A DNA stretch of 64,000 bases from JAGDMJ01 sp963809695 (lineage in GTDB: Bacteria > Bacteroidota > Ignavibacteria > UBA10030 > UBA6906): positions 8,999 to 72,998 of the forward strand of contig CAWEKI010000011.1 of the NCBI GenBank assembly GCA_963809695.1. The letters run 5' to 3'. The first letter of the stretch is position 1. Every line of letters begins with the position of its first letter. Positions 8,234 to 17,174 of this stretch are shown here, in pieces. A model generated the notes under the pieces. The model was not told the DNA's origin and did no database searches. It was given only the letters and a program-made list of their open reading frames with translations. Made by a program: the position numbers and the translations under genes.

Positions 8234-9112
8234 ATGGCGTTAGCAAGAATCGTCTGTGGTGCGTGTGGTGCCGGTATACCTGCCGTGGCGACGGCCTGTC
8301 CCAGGTGCGGAGTTGCCGTCGAGCTCCCGGTCCTTGACGCGGCGGGGGCCCCGCAGATCTGTACGCTCTGCGGTTTCCGGAATTCCCCGGATGCCGCCAC
8401 CTGTGAATCATGCGGAGCGAGGCTGGCGGGGGTTGCCGCGGGCGGATCCGTTCAGCGAAAGGGGGCCGCTGAGAAGCCGGTCCGTCCGGCGTCTGCGCGT
8501 GCAAAAGGGGGTAGGCAGAAGAAGGAGGGAAGATCGCGATTTGAGCCGTGGCAGGTTGTCTCCGCTGTCGCGGTGCTTGCGCTGGTTGTGGTGGTGGTCT
8601 ATTTGTTGGTGCAGGGCGATCAGGGCTCCGCCCCGCGGACGGTTCCTTCGTCGGATCCCCAGGCTGCCGCGTCGATGGCACAGATCGATGCGTTGCAGCA
8701 GGCCGTGGATGCAAACCCGCGCGACACGGCCACCCGGTTGCGCCTGGCAAATCTCCTGCATGACCACGGCATGCTCCCCCGTGCCATCGACCATTACAAC
8801 GAATACCTGGAGCTCGAGCCGACGGATCCCAATGCCCGCGTGGACCTTGGCATCTGTTATGATCAGCTCGCCCTGCAGGATTCCCTCAATGCCCCGCGTT
8901 ATTTCGCGCTTGCGGTGCGCGAGATGGAAACGGTGGCGAAGAATTCGCCGACGCATCAGCCCGCGGCGTTCAATCTTGGCATCGTGAACCTGCACATGGG
9001 CAATCTGGAAGACTCCAACAAGTGGTTCAAGCGCGCGGTGGAGTTGGACCGGAGTTCGGAGCTTGGGAAGCGGGCGCAAAACATCCTTCAACAACACACA
9101 TTCCCCCAGTAA
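8234..9112 (+). CDS. Membrane protein with two zinc ribbons and a TPR domain
   Basis: A 292-residue protein that starts six bases after the HU stop. Residues 1-60 hold two four-cysteine zinc ribbons (CGAC...CPRC and CTLC...CESC). Then come a basic linker, a single membrane helix at about 112-133 (VVSAVAVLALVVVVVYLLV), and a periplasmic-side C-terminal half made of TPR units (DTATRLRLANLLHDHGMLPRAIDHYNEY and others). The layout suggests a cytoplasmic zinc-ribbon sensor or docking module linked to an extracytoplasmic protein-interaction domain. No enzymatic motif is visible and the partner is unknown. Confidence 0.78.
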   Translation: MALARIVCGACGAGIPAVATACPRCGVAVELPVLDAAGAPQICTLCGFRNSPDAATCESCGARLAGVAAGGSVQRKGAAEKPVRPASARAKGGRQKKEGRSRFEPWQVVSAVAVLALVVVVVYLLVQGDQGSAPRTVPSSDPQAAASMAQIDALQQAVDANPRDTATRLRLANLLHDHGMLPRAIDHYNEYLELEPTDPNARVDLGICYDQLALQDSLNAPRYFALAVREMETVAKNSPTHQPAAFNLGIVNLHMGNLEDSNKWFKRAVELDRSSELGKRAQNILQQHTFPQ

Positions 9113-9138
9113 CTTTCACGGACCGGAAAGGAGGTCTC

Positions 9139-9234
9139 ATGCCCAGCGGCAAAAAGCGTAAGCGTCACAAGATGGCGACGCACAAGCGGAAGAAGCGCTT
9201 GAGAAAGATGCGTCATAAGAAGAAGATGCGGTAG
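9139..9234 (+). CDS. COX24/AURKAIP1-like small basic protein
   Basis: A 31-residue, extremely basic peptide (MPSGKKRKRHKMATHKRKKR...) in which about two thirds of residues are Lys, Arg or His. It matches the small proteins annotated as AURKAIP1/COX24-domain in Bacteroidota. That family is related to the mitochondrial ribosomal protein mS38 and to actinobacterial bS22, so binding to 16S rRNA in the small subunit is likely. AAAGGAGG at 9127-9134 sets the ATG at 9139; the longer frame from 9022 overlaps the preceding gene and is not protein-like. Ribosomal function here is inferred from the family. Confidence 0.85.
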   Translation: MPSGKKRKRHKMATHKRKKRLRKMRHKKKMR

Positions 9235-9297
9235 GTTGCTTCTTTCGGCGGAAGTTAATATTTTGAAATGTTCACCCCTTTTTCCGAAGGATACTGT

Positions 9298-9693
9298 ATG
9301 ACAGAGAACAACGGGATGGTGAAGGGCCTGGTCATCGGTCTTCTGGCGGGAGGTGCGATCGGCGCGATCGTTGCGTTGCTGTATGCGCCGAAGAGCGGGA
9401 AGGAGTTGCGGGCGGACATCCGCGAAAAAGCGGATGACCTGGTGGGAGGAGCGGAGGAGTACCTCCATGCGGCAAAGTCGAAAGCCGGCGAGATCGTCAG
9501 CGAGGCAAAACGGCGCTCCGACCAGTTGATTTCGGAGGCAAAGAAGAAGGCGGACTCGCTGCTCGAGGACGCCGACAAAGTCATTTCCGACGCCCGTCAG
9601 AAGGTCGAACCGGTCGTGCAGGAGGGGACCAAAGTGAAGGATGCGATCAAGGCGGGTGTGGAAGCATTTAAAGAGGAGCGGCGCCGATCCTGA
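9298..9693 (+). CDS. YtxH-domain envelope/stress protein
   Basis: A 131-residue protein with one N-terminal glycine-rich membrane helix (GLVIGLLAGGAIGAIVALLYAPKSGKELR, the YtxH/gas-vesicle-like signature) and a long charged amphipathic helix (KAGEIVSEAKRRSDQLISEAKKKADSLL) that looks coiled-coil. Family members are general-stress proteins of unknown biochemical role. GAAGGA lies six bases before the ATG at 9298. The DUF948-type gene follows 28 bases downstream; this YtxH-DUF948 pairing is frequent in bacteria and suggests a joint envelope role. Confidence 0.85.
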   Translation: MTENNGMVKGLVIGLLAGGAIGAIVALLYAPKSGKELRADIREKADDLVGGAEEYLHAAKSKAGEIVSEAKRRSDQLISEAKKKADSLLEDADKVISDARQKVEPVVQEGTKVKDAIKAGVEAFKEERRRS

Positions 9694-9721
9694 TCCGGGC
9701 ACCGCAAACAGGAGTCTTTCC

Positions 9722-10108
9722 GTGCAAGATCTGCTCACCATTGCTGAAATTCTGGCTCTCCTCTGTGTATCGGCACTCTGTGTCTATCTGATCGTCGTGC
9801 TCGCGCGTCTGAAAGAGACACTCGGCCATGTGGAGAAGGAAGTGAAGGATCTGGCGGCCCATGCACTGCCCATCCTCGAGAACACCGAATACATCACCGC
9901 GCGACTGAAGAGCGTTGCCGAGAACGTCGAAGATCAGGTGCTGACCGTGCGGGAGTCCATCGCGTCGATCAGGGAGATCGCCGACAATGTCGTCGCGCTC
10001 GAGCGAAAAATTCAGGAGCGGATCGAAGGGCCGGTGCTCGACGGCGTCTCTTATCTTTCTGCGATCGTCACCGGCATTCGAACATTCATCCAACGCGTCC
10101 GCAGTTAA
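9722..10108 (+). CDS. DUF948-like membrane protein
   Basis: A 128-residue protein with an N-terminal membrane helix (LLTIAEILALLCVSALCVYLIVVLARL) followed by a long alpha-helical, probably coiled-coil domain (ETLGHVEKEVKDLAAHALPILENTEYITARL). This matches DUF948, a family of unknown function often next to YtxH genes. The GTG at 9722 is chosen because AGGAG at 9710-9714 is seven bases upstream; the longer frame from 9641 overlaps the YtxH gene. It probably shares a transcript with the preceding gene. Confidence 0.8.
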   Translation: MQDLLTIAEILALLCVSALCVYLIVVLARLKETLGHVEKEVKDLAAHALPILENTEYITARLKSVAENVEDQVLTVRESIASIREIADNVVALERKIQERIEGPVLDGVSYLSAIVTGIRTFIQRVRS

Positions 10109-10214
10109 GCGGGTGCACGTTTTCCTGACAGCACTGGCCGTGCCCGTCCGGGTGGCGGCCACGTGCTGTGCTGTCTCCCGCGCACACCAATGATTGGAAG
10201 GAACCGACATTGCT

Positions 10215-12323
10215 ATGAAGGAATACACGGCTGACCACATCCGCAACGTGGCGCTCATCGGCCACGGAGGAGCGGGGAAGACATCGCTGTCCGAGGCATT
10301 GCTCTTCTCCGCAGGAATGACCACCCGCCTCGGCAGAGTAGAAGAAGGCAATACCCTCTCCGACTATCACTCCGACGAAACCGAACGACAAATCTCGATC
10401 ACCACATCACTCCTCTTCTGCGAATGGAAGGGCGTCAAGGCCAATATCCTGGACACTCCGGGATATACCGACTTCACCGGCGAAGTGATCGCGTCTCTGC
10501 GGGTCGCCGACACCGCGGTCGTGCTGCTGAAAGCCGTCGAAGGAGTGGAAGTGGGAACGGAGATCGTCGCCCGCTACACATCCGAGCGCAAGAACGCGGT
10601 CGTCTACCTGGTGAACAAGCTCGATCAGGAGAACGCCGATTTCGACAAGGTCCTCGCCCAGGCGCGTGAGGCGCTCAGCCATGATATCCTCCCCCTGCAA
10701 TTTCCGCTCAACGCGGGGCTCGGCTTCGACAGCATCGTCGACGTGGTCCGGATGAAGTTGCTGAAGTTCGCTCCGGGCGGGAGCGGCAAGTACACCGAAC
10801 AGGACATCCCCCAGGAAGCGCAGGCGCGTGCCCAGGAGTTGCGCCAGCAGATGCTCGAGCTCATCGCGGAGACCGATGAGAACCTGCTCAACAGTTACCT
10901 GGAAAAAGGGGGGCTGAGCGACAGCGAAGTGCGCGAAGGCCTGCGTGCCGGTATCCGCCACCGCAACTTGTACCCTCTCCTCTGTGCGTCGTCCACGCAG
11001 AACATCGGTGCCTCCAGCCTCCTGGACTTCCTCATGGATTACTGCCCGGCTCCCACCGATATCGGGACGGTTCAGGGGCAGCAGCCCGGCGCGACCAACG
11101 GCAACGGGACGCTCGAGGTCAAGCAGGATCCCAATGGCCCACCCGCGCTATTTATCTTCAAGACCATATCCGAATCCCATGTGGGCGAACTCTCCCTCTT
11201 CCGGCTCTACTCGGGGACCATCAGCCCGGGGCTGGACATGATGAATTACTCCAACGGTAAGTCGGAACGCCTGGCGCAGATGTACGTCATGAACGGCAAG
11301 GAGCGCAAGGAAGCCCCCAGGCTGACGGCGGGCGATATCGGTGCGGTGGTGAAACTGAAGGACACGCACACGAACCACACGCTCGCCAGCAAGAGCCTTC
11401 CCGTCGTGTTCCCACCGACGCAGTTTCCCGAACCGGTCTTCCATGCCGCTGTCCTCCCGAAATCCAAGGGAGACGAAGACAGGATCTCGACAGGTCTCCA
11501 TTCACTCCACCAGGAGGATCCCACGTTCATGTTCCGCGTGGATCCCGAACTTCACCAGACCATCATCAGCGGGCAGGGGGAACTCCATCTTAACGTCATC
11601 GTGAAACGTCTCAAGCAGCGCTATGGCGTGGACGTGGACATGAGCGAGCCCAAGGTCCCTTACCGCGAAACGCTGAAGGCGGTGGTGAAGGATGCCGAGT
11701 ACAAGCACAAGAAGCAGAGCGGCGGGCACGGACAGTACGGTCACGTGCATCTGCGGATGGAGCCGCTCAAGCGGGGGCAGGGCTTTGAGTTCCTGGATGA
11801 GATCGTCGGCGGCGTCGTTCCGGGCAAGTTCATCCCTGCCGTCGAGAAAGGCGTCGTTGAGGCGATGAAGGAGGGACCGCTGGCGGGCTATCCTGTCGTT
11901 GATGTTCGCGTGGCGTTGCACTACGGGTCATATCATGATGTCGATTCTTCCGAGATGGCATTCAAGATCGCCGCGTCGCAGGCCTTTCGCAAGGGGTTCC
12001 TGGAGGGGAAGCCGATCCTTCTCGAACCGATCTACAACGTTGAAGTGAAGGTGCCCGAAGACGCAATGGGAGAAGTGATGGGCGACCTCTCTTCACGCCG
12101 TGGGAAGATTTCGGGGATGGAGGGGGTTGGCCATTCTCAGTTGATTCGTGCGCAGGTTCCCGCTGCGGAGTTGCACACATACGCGACCGTGCTGCGTTCG
12201 AAGACCGGAGGGCGGGGCACCTTCAAGGCAACCTTTTCGCATTACGAAGAGGTGCCACGAGAACAGGCGGAGAAAGTTGTTGCCGCCTCGGAGAAAAACA
12301 AGAATAAAGAGCAGGAAGCCTGA
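10215..12323 (+). CDS. Elongation factor G-like GTPase (FusA2 type)
   Basis: A translation-factor GTPase of about 702 residues. All five EF-G domains can be followed: G domain with GHGGAGKTSLSE, switch region RQISITTSLL, DTPGYTDF and NKLDQENADF; then domains II-V, including QSGGHGQYGHVHLRMEP. The P-loop reads GHGGAGKT where true EF-G has AHIDAGKT, and switch I reads ERQISI where EF-G has ERGITI. Both mark the FusA2/EF-G-like subgroup, whose role is unsettled. ATG 10215 is preceded by GGAAGGA at 10196-10202 with a rather long 12-base gap; TTG 10194 is an alternative. A terminator follows. Confidence 0.88.
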   Translation: MKEYTADHIRNVALIGHGGAGKTSLSEALLFSAGMTTRLGRVEEGNTLSDYHSDETERQISITTSLLFCEWKGVKANILDTPGYTDFTGEVIASLRVADTAVVLLKAVEGVEVGTEIVARYTSERKNAVVYLVNKLDQENADFDKVLAQAREALSHDILPLQFPLNAGLGFDSIVDVVRMKLLKFAPGGSGKYTEQDIPQEAQARAQELRQQMLELIAETDENLLNSYLEKGGLSDSEVREGLRAGIRHRNLYPLLCASSTQNIGASSLLDFLMDYCPAPTDIGTVQGQQPGATNGNGTLEVKQDPNGPPALFIFKTISESHVGELSLFRLYSGTISPGLDMMNYSNGKSERLAQMYVMNGKERKEAPRLTAGDIGAVVKLKDTHTNHTLASKSLPVVFPPTQFPEPVFHAAVLPKSKGDEDRISTGLHSLHQEDPTFMFRVDPELHQTIISGQGELHLNVIVKRLKQRYGVDVDMSEPKVPYRETLKAVVKDAEYKHKKQSGGHGQYGHVHLRMEPLKRGQGFEFLDEIVGGVVPGKFIPAVEKGVVEAMKEGPLAGYPVVDVRVALHYGSYHDVDSSEMAFKIAASQAFRKGFLEGKPILLEPIYNVEVKVPEDAMGEVMGDLSSRRGKISGMEGVGHSQLIRAQVPAAELHTYATVLRSKTGGRGTFKATFSHYEEVPREQAEKVVAASEKNKNKEQEA

Positions 12324-12445
12324 CGGTTTGCCGTCACTGCCTCGGGCCGATCTTGCCGGAAGCACAGTTACGTGAACGGCCCCGGCCCATGCGATCGAGT
12401 CGGAACCCGGTTCATTCCGTACTTGGCATGTAAGCACTTGAGGAC

Positions 12446-12486
12446 AAGGTTGGGTCGGGACGAAATTTCCCCCCAACCTTTTTTTT
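12446..12486 (+). terminator. Rho-independent terminator after the fusA-like gene
   Basis: AAGGTTGGG (12446-12454) pairs with CCCAACCTT (12472-12480), followed by an unbroken T tract to 12486. It ends just before the SD of the HIT gene and would separate the two transcripts. Confidence 0.9.
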
Positions 12487-12506
12487 CACCAGAGAGGAGC
12501 GGCCTC

Positions 12507-13025
12507 GTGGAGAGAATGTGGTCCCCCTGGCGTTCGGCGTATATCGATACGTTCAAAGGGAAAGCCGCGAAGGGGAAGCGCAAGAAGAAGAGCCTCTTTA
12601 CGGAAGCATGGAAGTCGCGCGCAGACGACAAGAATCTCATTGTTTGGCGCGGCAAGCATTGCTTTGTGATCATGAACCGCTATCCCTACAACAGCGGGCA
12701 CCTCATGGTTGTGCCGTACCGTCAAACGGCGGATTTTCAGGAGTTGACGCCGGAAGAATTCGGGGAGGTGATGGTGACGGTCCAGCGCGCCATGCGGGCG
12801 TTGGATGCGACCATGCATCCTCACGGCTTCAATTTCGGTTCAAACCTGGGGCGGGTGAGCGGGGCCGGGGTTGACGATCACATCCATTTCCACCTGGTTC
12901 CGCGCTGGAATGGAGACACCAATTTCATGCCTGTCCTCGCAGACACAAAGGTAATCTCGGAAGATATCAGAAAAACGCTCAAAATGCTGCAAAAAGCGTT
13001 CCGCGAGCAGCCTGGAAGGGATTAA
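12507..13025 (+). CDS. HIT-family hydrolase (Ap4A-type)
   Basis: A 172-residue nucleotide-binding protein of the histidine-triad superfamily, which hydrolyses dinucleoside polyphosphates or related nucleotides. The histidine triad is His125-Ile-His-Phe-His129, followed by LVPRW. The N-terminal MWSPWRSAYI motif and the region NRYPYNSGHLMVVPYR are typical of the bacterial Ap4A-hydrolase/phosphorylase-like branch. GTG 12507 is supported by AGGAG at 12495-12499; ATG 12516 is the alternative. The open frame extends upstream only through the preceding terminator. A Lys/Arg-rich insert (GKAAKGKRKKK) near residue 18 is unusual. Confidence 0.9.
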   Translation: MERMWSPWRSAYIDTFKGKAAKGKRKKKSLFTEAWKSRADDKNLIVWRGKHCFVIMNRYPYNSGHLMVVPYRQTADFQELTPEEFGEVMVTVQRAMRALDATMHPHGFNFGSNLGRVSGAGVDDHIHFHLVPRWNGDTNFMPVLADTKVISEDIRKTLKMLQKAFREQPGRD

Positions 13026-13078
13026 ACATTCAGCCTGCGGTCTTGTCTAACCCATTGAATGCACCTGTCGGCCGATGA

Positions 13079-13657
13079 ATGGAAGAGCTATCGGATCTCC
13101 AACTGATTGAAGAGGTTCGGAACGGGAAACGACGGTCATTCACCGAACTGATGCGCCGGTATCAACAACGAATATACTGGGCGGCGCGGCGCATTGTGGG
13201 AACACATGAAGACGCCGATGACATTGCCCAGGAAACCTTCGTGAAAGCGTACACCGCGTTGGGGGATTTCCGGGGCGAGTCCAGCTTCTACACGTGGCTC
13301 TACAGGATTGCCATCAACCTGTCGCTGAACGCGGTCCGGAAAAGGCAGCTTGTGAACTACCTCAGGGAAAACGAGACGATCGGCAGGTTCTTCGCTTCCA
13401 CGGACGATCCCTCACGGCAAGTGGAATTCAATGAAACCCAGTCCCGCCTGCAAGAGGCCATCGCCCGACTTCCCGAAAAACAACGGGCGGTTTTCGTGAT
13501 GCGCTACTACGACGAGATGTCCTATGAAGAGATCAGCGAAGTGATGAAGACGTCCGTTGGTGGGCTGAAGGCCAATTACTTTCATGCGTTGCGTAAAGTA
13601 CGGGAATACATGACCGATGAAATTCCGTCAGGAACTTCCGGACATAAACGAAAGTGA
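13079..13657 (+). CDS. ECF-type RNA polymerase sigma factor
   Basis: A 192-residue sigma-70 family factor with only regions 2 and 4, so group IV/ECF. Region 2 is seen in FTELMRRYQQRIYWAARRIVG and DADDIAQETFVKAYTALGDF, and region 4 in AIARLPEKQRAVFVMRYYDEMSYEEISEVM with its helix-turn-helix. The gene downstream overlaps by 41 bases and encodes a membrane protein in the position expected of an anti-sigma factor. A Spy-like periplasmic protein comes third, so the unit looks like an envelope-stress regulon. Confidence 0.93.
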   Translation: MEELSDLQLIEEVRNGKRRSFTELMRRYQQRIYWAARRIVGTHEDADDIAQETFVKAYTALGDFRGESSFYTWLYRIAINLSLNAVRKRQLVNYLRENETIGRFFASTDDPSRQVEFNETQSRLQEAIARLPEKQRAVFVMRYYDEMSYEEISEVMKTSVGGLKANYFHALRKVREYMTDEIPSGTSGHKRK

Positions 13658-14144
13658 CGAGCGTGCCCTCGTCGAGAGGGTGCGTGCGCTGGAGGGCGAG
13701 TTAGGGGAGAAGTCTGGCCCTCCGGTCCCGGAGACATACTGGCAGAATCTGATCATTCGAACGAACCAGAGGGTAGACGCGGCAACCAGCGGGAAGGCAA
13801 TCTCGATCAGCTGGGCTGCGCGCGTTGCAATTCCCGGCGTCGTTGCCATCGTGTCGTTCCTGATCGCGCTGCAGTACTACGTCCCCCTCCAGACGCGTCA
13901 GCAGAGCGATGTCGAATCCATGGTCCTTGCGCTTCCTGATCCGGTCATGGATTCCCTGCTCACCGATGCTTCCCTTTCCGATGAGACTCTTCTTGACGTC
14001 GCGGCGAATGAGGATCTTTTCGATGTGTCGAGCGAGCAGATCGGTGAGTACCTCATCCAAAATGACAACGCCGCATTGCTCGTCGAGTTGTTGCCCGAGG
14101 AGCAGGCTGACCAGATGCTGGACCTCCTTACCACAGGAATGTAA
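13617..14144 (+). CDS. Predicted membrane anti-sigma factor
   Basis: A 175-residue protein that overlaps the sigma gene by 41 bases, consistent with translational coupling. An acidic cytoplasmic N-terminal part (DINESDERALVERVRALEGELGE) is followed by one membrane helix near residues 67-88 (ARVAIPGVVAIVSFLIALQYYV) and an acidic extracytoplasmic tail. No zinc-binding HxxxCxxC anti-sigma motif is present, so the assignment rests on context and topology and not on sequence family. Confidence 0.68.
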   Translation: MKFRQELPDINESDERALVERVRALEGELGEKSGPPVPETYWQNLIIRTNQRVDAATSGKAISISWAARVAIPGVVAIVSFLIALQYYVPLQTRQQSDVESMVLALPDPVMDSLLTDASLSDETLLDVAANEDLFDVSSEQIGEYLIQNDNAALLVELLPEEQADQMLDLLTTGM

Positions 14145-14169
14145 CGCTATCCTTCAGGAGCAGACTACC

Positions 14170-14652
14170 ATGAACGCCACACGGATCCTGGCCACTGTAT
14201 TCTTTCTGTTCTGCGCTGGGTTTGCGGCCGCCCAGACCACCATGCCACCGCCCAACCAGCGCCCGATGGAGCGAATTGAGCGGCTCAAAAAAGTGCGTCT
14301 CATCGAGATGCTGGATCTGAAAGAGGACCAGTCGGTGCGGTTTTTCGCGCGGATGAACGAACATGACAAGGCCAGGGGAGAGCTCAAGCGACAAAAGGGT
14401 GAGGTGTTGGACCGGATCGAGCGGCTGGCCAGGAACCATGCTGACGACAAAGAGTTCGAGAAGGAATATCCGCAGGTTCGTGCCATTGATGCCAAGCTTG
14501 CGGAAGCGAACTGGGTTTTTTTCGATAGCTTGAAAGATATTCTCACGCCGGAGCAACGGGGGAAGTTTTTGCTCTTCGAGCGGCGCTTCGAAGTTGAGCT
14601 CCGAGAAGCGATGCGTGAAGCGGTGCGTCAGCGCCATCGGCCTGGGGAGTAG
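14170..14652 (+). CDS. Spy/CpxP-like periplasmic protein
   Basis: A 160-residue exported protein with signal peptide MNATRILATVFFLFCAGFAAAQ. The mature part is all helical and charged, with LDLKEDQSVRFFARMNEH and an LTPEQRGKFLLFERRF segment that resembles the LTxxQ repeats of the Spy/CpxP/zinc-resistance family. Such proteins act as periplasmic chaperones or stress sensors. AGGAG lies nine bases before the ATG. Its position behind a sigma/anti-sigma pair suggests it is a target or a co-sensor of that system. Confidence 0.75.
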   Translation: MNATRILATVFFLFCAGFAAAQTTMPPPNQRPMERIERLKKVRLIEMLDLKEDQSVRFFARMNEHDKARGELKRQKGEVLDRIERLARNHADDKEFEKEYPQVRAIDAKLAEANWVFFDSLKDILTPEQRGKFLLFERRFEVELREAMREAVRQRHRPGE

Positions 14653-15054
14653 CCCGACGCAGCTCCTCCCGATGTGGCAGTGTAGCATTATGCAACATAG
14701 GTGTCTCTCTTTTCAACCATTCCCAATCCTGCATCCGCTTTTCGCATTTGTGGAAAACGAGCTGTTGAAAAATACACCACAGCTCTTCCATTCATCCATC
14801 TCTCAAACTGTTGCACTCTTAAACGGTTGAATTTCAACGACTTCTCGTCCAAATGATTTCGTTGAATCCTGCCAATTAAGGCGGTTTTTGGCATGAACAT
14901 TGAGTTCTGCTATACGGCGACAGTGCGGGCAAGCACCCTGTCCGAACCAGCGACAATGCCGTGCCCCGCCTACCATCAGCACCACCTGTTCTTCCAACTG
15001 CAAATGTAGTTCCTCTTGCAGCTAATCAACTCAATCAGTAAAGGGCAACACAAT
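14653..15054. other. Intergenic stretch before the cytochrome gene
   Basis: About 400 bases of lower GC than the flanking genes. No convincing reading frame, RNA gene or strong hairpin was seen. It should hold the promoter of the cytochrome gene, but no motif could be assigned safely. Confidence 0.45.
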
Positions 15055-17174
15055 ATGAAACACTTTGTTACGACCTGTTTCATCTTGGTTCTGGCGCTGC
15101 TCATGCTGGTCTCGACGGACGGCTTTGCGGCGATCAAGATCAAAGCTGTGGGGCGTGCACTCAACGATTACCCCGGGTCCACGTGGACAATCGCCAATGG
15201 GCTTCGCGTAGTTGGCGTGGGTGAAAAGGCCTATTTGGTCGTCGACACGGTTGGCTCGGGCGAGACCGGCGCGCCATCCTGGTCGTTCGCGGGCGCATTG
15301 CCTGGCGGTTCCGCAACCGTGCTCGACAGCACTGGCACAATGGGAACCAGCTTCACGGCTGATGTCGTCGGATTCTATTATGTGACGGTCTCCTTTGGCG
15401 CATCTACTGCCAACGATACCATCTACGCCAGCACCTATAGCGGCGTTACCTCCGCGGGCCGATGCGGGCTGCACCTGCCATAATGGTTCGGCCTTTGCTC
15501 CTGGCAACGCTGTCGATATCAAAGCAGCCTGGCAGGTCACCGGCCACGTCACCATTTTCCACCGCGGCGTGACTGGACAGCTTGAAGTGGTCGAAGAAGT
15601 CAACAAAGGCATGTATGCGAAGAATTGCATCAGTTGCCACACGGTGGGCTGGGACCCGAAGCTGACCAGCAACAACAACTTCGGGCATCTCTCACACACG
15701 CTTCCAGCTGCTCCCCCGAACTCCTGGGATTCCACCTGGTTTGCGGGCCTCCCCTGGTCGGCGGATGGACGCGATGTCATGATCACCTACAAAGATTCCA
15801 CGATCTGGAATGCTATGCCCTCGGCCATGGTGCCGTTGGCAACGATTGGCTGCGAGAGCTGCCACGGCGCGGCAACCGGCCACAAGATGGGCGGCGGTGT
15901 GGGCAACTTCCGCCAGAGTATCGACAAGTCCATGGAAGCTTCAGTCTGCAACCAGTGCCACAACGGCTCCGGCCGTCACAGCATCGGCGCCTATTACAAC
16001 ATGTCGGCCCATGCCCGCCGGGTCAGCGAACAGCGTGTTGGCTGCGCCCCCTGCCATCAGGGCGCCACCTTCGTGAAGTGGATCGAAGCCGGCAAGGACA
16101 CCGCCGGATTCGCCGCCGAGATCACTGCAGAAGACCTTGCGACTCCGGTCACATGCGCTGCCTGCCACGAACCTCACACGGCAGAGCTCCGCGAAGCATC
16201 GGTCCATTCGCTGCGCAATGGCTTCCATTTCACTCCAGCCGGCAAGAGCCAGGTCTGCTCCTACTGCCACTCGTCACGTTACAGCGTCAAGGTGCGCGTG
16301 ACCACCAAGGCGCCGTATTATGGTTTCGTCAACCGTTACGGCCCGCACGAAAACCCCCAGTATGATATGCTCGTTGGAAGCAACGGCTACGAATATGATG
16401 GCGGCATCTCCGGCCTCTCGACACATGCGAAGCTGGAAGATGGCTGCGTCACCTGCCACATGCAAGGCCGCGTCCGCAGCAACAATACCCTTCCCAATCA
16501 CAGCATGTCCATGACCGATACCACCTACGGCTTCAAGGGGGTCACGGTCTGCGAGGAATGCCACGGCGAGATCGAAGAGTTCAACGAGGTCAAGGCTGCG
16601 TATGACTACGACGCGGATGGCCAGATTGAAGGTACCCAGGTGGAAGTTCAGGGCCTTCTCGACCGTCTGAAGGCCTGGCTTCCCATCGATGCATCGACTG
16701 GCGAGCCGGTCACGATGACGAAGGATTCGCTCCTGGTGAAGGATCATCCCGAGTACGTCCAGGAAATCTGGAACTACTACCTCGTGAAGAACGATGGCAG
16801 CATGGGCGTTCACAACGCCACCTACGCCGTCGCATTGCTCCAGAAGGCACTCGGCACCTACCCGCTGGATGTGAAGCCGACCGGCGATATTCCGAAGGAT
16901 ATTCGCGCTGAACCAGAACTATCCGAACCCGTTCAATCCGTCTACCACCATCAGCTTTGCCCTGCCGCAAAACGAGCAGGTACAGCTGGAAGTCTATGAC
17001 ATCCTTGGCAACCTGGTCAAGACGGTGGTCAACCAGCAGATGAGCGCGGGTACCTACACGGTGGTCTGGAACGGCTTTGATCAGAATGGCGCCAGGGTCG
17101 CAAGCGGTGTCTATCTCTACAGACTCCAGGCAGGCTCCTTCTCGACCGTGAAGAAAATGTTGATGTTGAAGTAA
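15055..17174 (+). CDS. Surface multihaem c-type cytochrome with T9SS sorting domain (frame broken twice)
   Basis: An exported protein of about 705 residues. A signal peptide (MKHFVTTCFILVLALLML...FAA) is followed by a beta-sandwich-like domain to about residue 135 and then a haem domain. The haem domain has eight CxxCH sites: CISCH, CESCH, CNQCH, CAPCH, CAACH, CSYCH, CVTCH and CEECH. A CTCH sequence right at the first frame break may be the remains of a ninth. The C-terminus is a FlgD-like/T9SS domain (LNQNYPNPFNPSTTISFALP ... SGVYLYRLQAG ... MLMLK). As read, the frame changes near 15460 and again near 16902. Dropping one C at 15459-15460 and one T at 16902-16903 gives one continuous protein. 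It is expected to be exported by the T9SS and attached to the cell surface. A respiratory role in extracellular electron transfer is inference. Confidence 0.85.

Noticed and set aside
15440..16910. Programmed ribosomal frameshifting in the cytochrome gene
   Set aside because: No slippery heptamer with downstream pseudoknot is visible. Breaks of the same kind occur at unrelated genes, each at a doubled letter, so base errors are simpler.
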